Assembly: GCA_963698085.1 (NCBI GenBank)
Contig: OY969122.1
Coordinates: forward strand, 310,001-374,000
Source of the DNA: VRUE01 sp963698085
Lineage (GTDB): Bacteria > Actinomycetota > Thermoleophilia > Solirubrobacterales > 70-9
Length of the DNA: 64,000 nt
Direction of reading: 5' to 3'
Part shown: one piece after another, positions 56,007-62,705 of the stretch
Layout: the number at the start of each line of letters is the position of its first letter
How positions within the stretch are numbered: position 1 is the first letter of the stretch
The notes under the pieces: generated by a model
The model's input: the letters and a program-made list of their open reading frames with translations, nothing else
The model's database searches: none
Told to the model about the DNA's origin: nothing
Position numbers and translations under genes: made by a program

Positions 56007-56957
56007 ATGAGAGAGCGTCGACCGGGCCCGATGCGCAGGGCGATTCGCGAGCTGCAGGCCGGCTACTGGGCCGCCGCCGGCCGCGGCGTCGACTTCACCC
56101 CCCAGCCGCTCGGCCATAACATCGACCCCGACGGGCTCGCCGGCTACTACTCCGAGCTGCGACACAAGACCTTCCGCACGATCGACGGCCTGCCCGTGAA
56201 CAGCTTCGACGAGCCGAACGACTGGGTCATCGAGGTGGCCCAGGCGGCGCTCGGCTTCTGGGAGCGCCGGGTCGAGGGCGAGGACGTCGAGCGCGAGTTT
56301 CTCTTCCTCGCCGACTGGCTGCTCGAGCATCGCTCCGAGGAGGAGGGCGAGGTCGTCTGGCGCACCGACCTACCGGTGCCGAAGTACGGCCAGGAGCCCG
56401 GCTGGATCTCGGCGATGGGACAGGGACAGGCGATCTCGGTGCTGCTGCGCGCCCACCGGCTCACCGGGGAGACCGTCTATTCGGAGGTCGCCCACGCGGC
56501 TTTTCCCGCGCTTTGCCGCCCTGTCGCCGACGGTGGAACCCAGAGCCTCATCGATGGCTACCCGGTGCTTGAGGAGTACCCGACCGAGCGCCCCTGCGCC
56601 GTCCTCAATGGCTGGATCTTCGCCCTCTTCGGCGTTCATGAGCTGGCCGTGGCCGGCAGCAGCGCCGAGGCTCGCGAGCTGTTCGAGCGCAGCGCCACCG
56701 GTCTCGTCGAGCTGCTGCCGCGCTACGACACCGGCTGGTGGTCGCTCTACAGCCTCTACGACCACGGCCGCCCCGACCTGGCCAAGCCCTTCTACCAGCG
56801 CCTCCACCCGGAGCTGCTCGAAGGCCTGGCCCTTATCCACCCCGACTCTCGGCTCAAGGCCTATGCGGAGCGCTGGCGGGCGCAGTACAGCCGCCGCGGC
56901 ATCGCCCGCGCCTCGCTCGACAAGCTCTTCTTCCGCCTCTATCGCGCGGTCAGGTAG
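56007..56957 (+). CDS. D-glucuronyl C5-epimerase family protein
   Basis: A 316-residue protein whose C-terminal two thirds closely match, from memory, the catalytic domain of animal heparan sulfate glucuronyl C5-epimerase (Pfam C5-epim_C, PF06662): PGWISAMGQGQAIS (131-144) then LLRAHRLTG, EEYPT (189-193), VLNGWIFALFGVHEL (199-213), LLPRYDTGWWSLY (236-248) and a late AERWRAQY. Tyr and Glu residues in EEYPT and YDTG are active-site candidates by analogy. It would convert D-glucuronate in a polymer to L-iduronate. There is no signal peptide. Bacterial members exist, but are few and mostly unstudied. The gene ends 8 bp inside the convergent ligase gene. Confidence 0.9.
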   Translation: MRERRPGPMRRAIRELQAGYWAAAGRGVDFTPQPLGHNIDPDGLAGYYSELRHKTFRTIDGLPVNSFDEPNDWVIEVAQAALGFWERRVEGEDVEREFLFLADWLLEHRSEEEGEVVWRTDLPVPKYGQEPGWISAMGQGQAISVLLRAHRLTGETVYSEVAHAAFPALCRPVADGGTQSLIDGYPVLEEYPTERPCAVLNGWIFALFGVHELAVAGSSAEARELFERSATGLVELLPRYDTGWWSLYSLYDHGRPDLAKPFYQRLHPELLEGLALIHPDSRLKAYAERWRAQYSRRGIARASLDKLFFRLYRAVR

Positions 56958-58218
56958 GCGCGGGCTCGGACCGGCGGCTCACGCACACCGCGGCGAGGAA
57001 GATCCCGCAGGTGAGCGGGCCGACGTACTCGAGGCTGCCGTTGACCATCGCGAAGGCGAGAATCGGCAGCAGCACTATCGCCCGCAGATGCGAGGTAAGC
57101 AGACCGAGCCAGAGCCCGATCCAGGCAACGAAGCCGACGACGCCGAGCTGGACCAGCACCTCGACGATGTCGCTGTGACCGACGATCGCCGACCCCAGGG
57201 CGGCGAGCTCGAATTCGACCGTCGAACGCAGGCCAGTGCCGAAGAGCCAGGCCCATGGCCCGGCCGCGCCCCAAGCGTCGAAGGCGATCGACCAGATTTC
57301 ACCGCGCCCTGACCCGGCCGAGGAGAACGAAGAGAACTCGCCAGGGTGGGCGCTGAAGCGGTTGAGGACCACGTCCAGGCCGCCCGCCGCCAGCGCCACC
57401 GCGCCGATCCCGCCCAACACGAGCAGGGCGCGGCGCTTGTTCGGCGACTGGACGACGTAGATGACCAGGATCACGACCAAGCCAAGCAGGGCGGAGCGCA
57501 CCCCGGTGAGCGCCACCGGGATCGCGCCGAGGGCGAAGAAGGTGACCTGCATCCAGGTCCGGCGGACGGTCAGCCCCGCCGCCGCGATGATCATCGCCAT
57601 CAGGGCCAGCGCGTGCGGGCCCTCGGCGGCGAAACCGAGCTTCTCCCCCGCTCCGTAGTAGGTCCCCGAGGCACCGGCGCCGGCGGCGACCACACCTAAG
57701 TGAAAGACCATCGCGGCAAGGCCGCTGGCCAGGACCGGGGTCTTAAGCGGCGGCAGCAGCTCGCGAGCGCGCGTGGTCGTGACGGCGAGGACGATCGCCG
57801 GGAAGGCGATGTACTTGCAGGCCTGGATCGCCTGCTCGCTGTCGGCTATGTACACCGCGTGCCCGAGCACCACAGCGACGAAGATCGCGGTGGAGATCGG
57901 CAACAAAGGAGAGCGAAAGCTCAGCGGGGCGACGTAGAAGAGCAGTGCCCCGGCGGCGACCGCGGCGGTGAGCGTTCCCATCGCGTGCGGAATACGGCCC
58001 TCCAGAATCACCAGCCAGGGCAGCGCCGCAAAGGCCGGGATCGCGGCGCCGAGCGCGCCCCAGCGAATCACCGAGATGCCAAAGCCGAGGAGCAGGATCA
58101 GCGCGCCGGCGAGCAGCGGCGCGCGCGCGATCAGCACGCCCATCACCACCGCAGCCGCGGCCGTACCTGCCGCCAGCGCTATCGCCCGCGGGTAGTCGTC
58201 GAGGGCGAGGGACCTCAC
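56950..58218 (-). CDS. O-antigen ligase / Wzy-type polymerase
   Basis: A 422-residue membrane protein with about 10-12 helices and the Wzy_C pattern: a large late loop with RFSAHPGEFSSFSSAGSGRGEIWSIAFDAWG followed by FGTGLRSTVEFELAALGSAIVGHSDIVEVLVQLGVVGFVAWIGL, including the HSDIVEV (H-N/S-xxxE) site seen in ligases and polymerases. It would polymerise repeat units or attach polymer. The start is GTG 58218, overlapping the stop of the glycosyltransferase gene by 4 bp (GTGA). Longer in-frame starts lie inside that gene. Confidence 0.85.
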   Translation of the reverse strand: MRSLALDDYPRAIALAAGTAAAAVVMGVLIARAPLLAGALILLLGFGISVIRWGALGAAIPAFAALPWLVILEGRIPHAMGTLTAAVAAGALLFYVAPLSFRSPLLPISTAIFVAVVLGHAVYIADSEQAIQACKYIAFPAIVLAVTTTRARELLPPLKTPVLASGLAAMVFHLGVVAAGAGASGTYYGAGEKLGFAAEGPHALALMAMIIAAAGLTVRRTWMQVTFFALGAIPVALTGVRSALLGLVVILVIYVVQSPNKRRALLVLGGIGAVALAAGGLDVVLNRFSAHPGEFSSFSSAGSGRGEIWSIAFDAWGAAGPWAWLFGTGLRSTVEFELAALGSAIVGHSDIVEVLVQLGVVGFVAWIGLWLGLLTSHLRAIVLLPILAFAMVNGSLEYVGPLTCGIFLAAVCVSRRSEPAPT

Positions 58219-59375
58219 CTTCCCTCCCCTCCCGGCTGTGAGATACAGCGCTCGACGAACGCCGCGACGGTGTCGGCCACTCCCGGCCACGCCTCTGCCG
58301 GCAGCGGACGCAGGCTTTCCTCGCTCCAGCCCTCGGCCAGGTGCTTCTCGACGAGCCGCCCTGCTTCGGGGTCCCCGGACGCGAGGGCAAGCCAGCCCGG
58401 CTTGTCGCCCACATAGGTCGCCAAAGAGTCGTCGGGCGAGCCGTCGGTCACAGCGAGACGCGGAACCGGCAGGGTCAGGTACTGCACCGCCTTGCTTGGG
58501 AGCTGGTCGGGGTTCAGGTTGCCGACGACCAGGGCGAGGTCGTATTCAGCCGCGCGTTGCACCACCTCTTGCCAAGGATAGGAGGGATTTCGCTCAATCT
58601 CCACACCCGCGGGGGGGTTGTCGAGCATCCCGGCGAAGTCGTCGCCGAACTGCGCAAACACGACCCGTTGCCAGATCCCGGAATCTCCCAGTCGCCCGAG
58701 CAGGGGGCGGAGGTCGAGACGGTAGCTCGAGAGCATTCCGAAGTGGGCGATCCTCAGCTCGGAGGTATTGGTGTCCCGGACCCGCCCGGGGGGCGGCCCC
58801 GGCAACGGGTCGTAGCCGTTTGGCCGCACAAGGGTCGGCAAGTCAGGAAAGAGGGCGGTGAGCCGGTCGGCCTGCTGGGGCGTGGTGAGGATCCCGCCCG
58901 CCGCCCCCTGCCAGAGGCGCGGCTCCAGCCGCCGCGCACGGCGCAGCGAGAGACCCTTGCTGTAGGGAGAGGGATTGGTGATTGCCCAAGGGTCGCCCTC
59001 GTCGATCACGTAGGGGATACCCGTGTCGAGCAGGCGGCGACTCGCGTAGACGAGCGGCGAGACCGGGTGGCCGATCAGCAGGGCGGCGTCGGCGTCGGGC
59101 TGCCAGCGGCGCAGTCGTTTCACGCTCCAGGGCTCCCACTTGTCGAGCAGCACGCGATCGACGGCGGCGGCGGCAAGCCGCCGCGCCGGGTTTGAGCCGC
59201 CGCTCCTGCCGGACGCCCCGCCAGTGGGGACCGAAGGCGGTGGCGCAATCACCTCGACCTCCCAATCCTCTTCGAGGCGCCCGACCAAACGCCGCGTCCG
59301 CTCCCCCCGCGGAGCGAAGGGGCGATGGGCGTGAAGCGAGACAACCGCCAGGCGTCGCCGCCGAGCGGGGGGCAC
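58215..59375 (-). CDS. Glycosyltransferase, GT-B like
   Basis: A 386-residue protein that resembles GT4-like enzymes: N-terminal LAVVSLHAHRPFAPRGERTRRLVGRLEEDWEVEVIAPP, DEGDPWAITNPSP, GGILTTPQQADRL, RPNGYDPLP (donor loop), IAHFGMLSSYRLDLRPLL and LPSKAVQYLTLPVPRLAVTDG in place of a clear EX7E. The precise donor is unknown. The start is GTG 59375 (VPPARRRRLAVVS); it follows the unknown gene by 11 bp and overlaps the ligase start. One leftward operon: unknown protein, this gene, ligase. Confidence 0.8.
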   Translation of the reverse strand: MPPARRRRLAVVSLHAHRPFAPRGERTRRLVGRLEEDWEVEVIAPPPSVPTGGASGRSGGSNPARRLAAAAVDRVLLDKWEPWSVKRLRRWQPDADAALLIGHPVSPLVYASRRLLDTGIPYVIDEGDPWAITNPSPYSKGLSLRRARRLEPRLWQGAAGGILTTPQQADRLTALFPDLPTLVRPNGYDPLPGPPPGRVRDTNTSELRIAHFGMLSSYRLDLRPLLGRLGDSGIWQRVVFAQFGDDFAGMLDNPPAGVEIERNPSYPWQEVVQRAAEYDLALVVGNLNPDQLPSKAVQYLTLPVPRLAVTDGSPDDSLATYVGDKPGWLALASGDPEAGRLVEKHLAEGWSEESLRPLPAEAWPGVADTVAAFVERCISQPGGEGR

Positions 59376-59386
59376 CGGCGAGCCGA

Positions 59387-60676
59387 TCAGCCGACCCCGC
59401 CGAAGACCGCCGCCCCGTGCACGATCGAGTTGGCGTAGAGCACCCAGCCAAGTGAGGTGGAGCCGCCCTTGCGCAGGACCTTCGCCGCCTTTTGCACAAG
59501 CGAATCGGCGTAGAGCAGCCAGCCGAGGTGGTAGGAGCGGCACTCGCGCAGGACTTCGAGCTCCTCCGGCCCGGCCGCGTTGCGATCGGCGATCGCCTTG
59601 GGGGCGACGGAGCGAGCAACCACGCGGATGACGTTCCCGCGCGAGATCCCGTAGGCGCGGTCGGCATGGCTGCCGGCGCGCTGGATGCAGCGGTTGATCA
59701 GCGGCGGGTCGGTGTCGACCAGGCCGATCCCCAGCTCGTTGGCGCCGTCCAGCCAATCGAGCCCGAGGCAGAGCGGCTCGGCGAAGCTGCCGACGCCGAG
59801 CTTTTCCAGCTCCAACAGGCCGAGGAACGCCATCCCGTCCTGGTGGACCGAGTAGACCGGGTATCCCTCGAGCACCTTGCGCGTGCGGCTCGAGTAGATC
59901 CACCACCACTGGCCCAACGGTCCCTGGGCCTCGACTATGCGCTCGGCGACCTTGGCGACCGCGTCCGGCGGGCTCGCGCCGGTCGCCAGATGGAAAGCAG
60001 CCAGCCCGTGCAGGGGATACACCTGGGCGGCGAAGTGGGTGAACCTCGATTCGACCAGCTCGCGGTGGGGGATCAGGCGCCGCCGGGGGGTGGCGCGGAA
60101 CACGTCGGCACCGGGACGGAAGCGGTGCAGCAGCTCGGCGGCGCACTCCGCGGCCGCGTTCATCGCCAGGTCGCGCTTCGAAGCGAAGGCGTCGGCGCCA
60201 GCGACGAGGCCGTAGAGCACCTGGCCCAGCTCACCGCTCGGAGACAGCCGCGGCTGCGTCTGTGCCAGCCGCGCTAGCAACTGCTCGCCCCGGCCATCGC
60301 CGGCGAGCGCCGAGGCCCAGACCAGGTTCGCCTGCTCACTCGGCACGCCGCGGCGGTCGACCGCTGCATGGGCCCCGTCCATCGCCGGCCCCAGCCGCAG
60401 CACGGAATCCACCGGCCGGCGCTGCTGGGAGAGCAACCCGACCAGCGTCGCCGTTGAATAGAGGACGTTCGGCTCCTGATTGACGTAGGCACCGTCCCTG
60501 ATGAAGGTCTTGTGCGAGAAGAGCCCGCTGCCCTCGTCCTGCATCGCCGGAATGACGTCGAGGGAGAGCCCGGCGAGCTCGCCGAGACGGCCGTCCATAC
60601 GCTCCAGCGCCCCCGCCGCAGCGCCCTTCTGCGACTGCGCCGATCTCGCTTCTAAAGCCGCACTCTCGTCAGCCAT
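59387..60676 (-). CDS. Unrecognised protein of polysaccharide locus, probable alpha/alpha toroid
   Basis: A 429-residue soluble protein rich in Ala and Leu helices. Repeating helix pairs such as LYSTATLVGLLSQQ, LVWASALAG, GQVLYGLVAGADAFA, YPLHGLAAFHLATG, GQWWWIYSSRTRKVLEGYPVYSVHQDGMAFLGLLELEKLG and CLGLDWLDGANELG suggest an alpha/alpha barrel as in lyases, epimerases or hydrolases of sugars. The WWWIYSSR and YPVYSVHQDGM stretches are candidate active-site segments. It heads the operon with glycosyltransferase and ligase genes. I do not recognise a family; a sugar polymer-modifying role is a guess from context. Confidence 0.7.
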   Translation of the reverse strand: MADESAALEARSAQSQKGAAAGALERMDGRLGELAGLSLDVIPAMQDEGSGLFSHKTFIRDGAYVNQEPNVLYSTATLVGLLSQQRRPVDSVLRLGPAMDGAHAAVDRRGVPSEQANLVWASALAGDGRGEQLLARLAQTQPRLSPSGELGQVLYGLVAGADAFASKRDLAMNAAAECAAELLHRFRPGADVFRATPRRRLIPHRELVESRFTHFAAQVYPLHGLAAFHLATGASPPDAVAKVAERIVEAQGPLGQWWWIYSSRTRKVLEGYPVYSVHQDGMAFLGLLELEKLGVGSFAEPLCLGLDWLDGANELGIGLVDTDPPLINRCIQRAGSHADRAYGISRGNVIRVVARSVAPKAIADRNAAGPEELEVLRECRSYHLGWLLYADSLVQKAAKVLRKGGSTSLGWVLYANSIVHGAAVFGGVG

Positions 60677-60790
60677 GAAGTGCCCAAGATATCCGAACCG
60701 GCGGATCGCCCGTCTGCGGGATCGACGCCTGCACGAGTCCGATCTCCGGCGGCAGGACGTGCGACCGCCGCCCTGCCTACACTGCCGCGC

Positions 60791-62038
60791 ATGAAGATCG
60801 GAATCGTCGGCCTCGGCTACGTCGGCCTCCCCCTCGCCGTCGCCTTTGCGGAAGCTGGGCACGAGGTGGTCGGGCTCGACGCCGACTCGCGCAAGATCGA
60901 GTCGCTGAACGCCGGCCGCAGCTACATCGAGGACATCCCCAGCTCCGCCTTGGAGCCGCTTGGGGACCGCCTGCGGGCGACGTCCCGGCACGCCGATCTG
61001 GCCTCCTGCGACGCGGTGGTGATCTGCGTCCCCACCCCGCTCACCAGTTCGCGCGAGCCGGACCTCACTTACCTCCTGGAGGCGGCAACCGGCCTCTCCC
61101 AGGTTCTGCAGGCCGGCCAGCTCGTGGTGCTCGAGTCGACGACCTACCCCGGCACGACGCGGGAAAGGCTGGTGCCGATCCTCGAGGAGTCGGGCATGTC
61201 CGCGGGCAAGGAGTTCCACCTCGCCTTCTCACCGGAGCGGATCGATCCGGGGCGCACCGATTACACCGTGCGCACGACGCCGAAGCTGGTCGGGGGCCTG
61301 ACCGAGAGCTGCACCGAGCGGGCGCGCGAGCTGTACGAGCTGATCTGCGACCAGGTGGTTGTCCTCTCCAGCCCCGAGACGGCCGAGCTGGCGAAGCTGC
61401 TGGAGAACATCTTCCGCTCGGTTAACATCGCCCTGGTCAACGAGCTCGCCCAGCTCTGCGACCGACTGGGGATCGACATCTGGGAGGTGGTCGACGCAGC
61501 CGCGACCAAGCCCTTCGGCTTCATGCGCTTCGACCCGGGCCCCGGCATGGGCGGCCACTGCCTGCCGGTCGACCCCTTCTACCTCGCCTTCAAGGCGCGT
61601 GAGCACGACTTCTACCCGGAGTTCATCGAGCTGGCGGGGAAAGTCAACCAGGACCAGCCAGCCTTCTGCGCGGAGCGCATCCAGCGCGCCCTCAACGATG
61701 CGAGCAAGCCGGTCAAGGGGTCCAGCATCCTCATCCTCGGCGTCAGCTACAAGGCCGGCATCGGCGACGTGCGCGAGTCGCCATCGCTGAAGATCGTCCA
61801 GCAGCTGCGCGAGCTGGGCGGCGAGGTCTCCTACCACGACCCGCACGTCCCCGAGCTGGGCAAGCTGGGGCTCTCATCGGTCGACCTGGACGAGGCGCTG
61901 GCCAGCGCCGACGTGGCTGCGATCGTCACCGCCCATCCCGGGATCGACTACGAGGAGGTCGTCGCCACCGCCCCGCTCGTGGTCGATTTCCGCGGCGTCA
62001 CGCGCAACCTCGACGCCGCCAACCTGGTCCGCCTCTAG
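60791..62038 (+). CDS. Nucleotide-sugar 6-dehydrogenase (UDP-GlcNAc/UDP-glucose type)
   Basis: A 415-residue NAD-dependent dehydrogenase. It has GLGYVGLP (7-14), CVPTPL (79-84), ESTTYPG (115-121), SPERIDPG and the catalytic Cys257 in GMGGHCLPVDPFYLAFKAREHDFYPEFIELAGK. That last segment is more typical of the WbpA/WbpO/TviB group (UDP-HexNAc to uronic acid) than of classical UDP-glucose dehydrogenase, so the product may be UDP-GlcNAcA or UDP-GlcA. It supplies the uronate for the locus. ATG 60791 starts the Rossmann fold directly. The stop lies in a 22-bp palindrome. Confidence 0.88.
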   Translation: MKIGIVGLGYVGLPLAVAFAEAGHEVVGLDADSRKIESLNAGRSYIEDIPSSALEPLGDRLRATSRHADLASCDAVVICVPTPLTSSREPDLTYLLEAATGLSQVLQAGQLVVLESTTYPGTTRERLVPILEESGMSAGKEFHLAFSPERIDPGRTDYTVRTTPKLVGGLTESCTERARELYELICDQVVVLSSPETAELAKLLENIFRSVNIALVNELAQLCDRLGIDIWEVVDAAATKPFGFMRFDPGPGMGGHCLPVDPFYLAFKAREHDFYPEFIELAGKVNQDQPAFCAERIQRALNDASKPVKGSSILILGVSYKAGIGDVRESPSLKIVQQLRELGGEVSYHDPHVPELGKLGLSSVDLDEALASADVAAIVTAHPGIDYEEVVATAPLVVDFRGVTRNLDAANLVRL

Positions 62039-62057
62039 CCCCCGGTACCGGGGGCTA
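62036..62057. terminator. 22-bp palindrome containing both convergent stop codons
   Basis: The perfect palindrome runs TAGCCCCCGGT then ACCGGGGGCTA. Its first three bases are the TAG of the dehydrogenase and its last three encode the TAG of the convergent MaoC gene. A compact bidirectional terminator is likely, without T-runs. Confidence 0.7.
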
Positions 62058-62573
62058 CTCGCCCGGCTGCCGCCGCGGCACCAGCACGAGGCGCTTGAAC
62101 TCGGCGACGAGGACGCCATCCTGGTTGAGCACGCGGGTGTGCACCTTGACCACGCCGCGGTCGGGCTTCGATTTCGAGGGCTTGACGTCGAGCACCTCGG
62201 TCTCGCAGAAGAGCGTGTCGCCGTGGAAGACCGGGTTGGGGTGGCTGAGCTCATCGGTGGCGAGGTTGGCGATCGCCTTGCCCGAGACGTCGGAGACCGA
62301 CATGCCGAGCGCCAGCGAGTAGACGAGCGGCCCGACGACGACGTTGCGACCCTGCTGTGACTGCTGCGCGTAGACGTCGTTGATGTGCAGCGGGTGGTGG
62401 TTCATCGTGATCAGGCAGAAGAGGTGGTCGTCGGCCTCGGTCACGGTCTTGGCCGGCCAGTGCTTGTAGACGGCGCCCACCTCGAACTCCTCGAGATAGC
62501 GGCCGTAGCTGTGGGCGCCGGACGCCTCGCGCTCGGCCTGGTCGGTGGTCAGCTCGTACTTCTGCTCGCTCAT
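62055..62573 (-). CDS. MaoC family dehydratase
   Basis: A 172-residue hotdog-fold MaoC-like enzyme. TVTEADDHLFCLITMNHHPLHINDVYAQ (about 43-70) carries the Asp/Asn-His hydratase motif, followed by GRNVVVGPLVYSLALGMSVSDVSGKAIAN and NPVFHGDTLFCETEVLDVKPSKSKPDRG. Such proteins hydrate enoyl-CoA; some are mesaconyl-CoA hydratases of the ethylmalonyl-CoA pathway, which would fit ccr and the mutase 20 kb away, but this is inference. It is not part of the polysaccharide locus by function. Confidence 0.8.
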   Translation of the reverse strand: MSEQKYELTTDQAEREASGAHSYGRYLEEFEVGAVYKHWPAKTVTEADDHLFCLITMNHHPLHINDVYAQQSQQGRNVVVGPLVYSLALGMSVSDVSGKAIANLATDELSHPNPVFHGDTLFCETEVLDVKPSKSKPDRGVVKVHTRVLNQDGVLVAEFKRLVLVPRRQPGE

Positions 62574-62647
62574 CGGTTTCGCGGTCTCCTGTTGGTTGGA
62601 AGCCGGGCGATGCTAATCGACCCGCGCGGTCGAAGCCCTGCTACAAA

Positions 62648-62678
62648 GCGACGGGAGGCCCTATCGGCCTCCCGTCGC
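62648..62678 (-). terminator. Strong hairpin after collagen-like gene
   Basis: A perfect 13-bp stem (GCGACGGGAGGCC with GGCCTCCCGTCGC) and 5-base loop lie 28 bp past the collagen-like gene stop. On the minus strand it is followed by TTTG. It separates that gene from the MaoC gene. Confidence 0.65.
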
Positions 62679-62705
62679 GGTAGCTCTTGCGGTATCGCCC
62701 TAGAG

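Noticed and set aside
60791..62038. Assignment as a classical UDP-glucose 6-dehydrogenase.
   Set aside because: The segment around the catalytic Cys is closer to the UDP-HexNAc dehydrogenase group, so only the broader function is stated.
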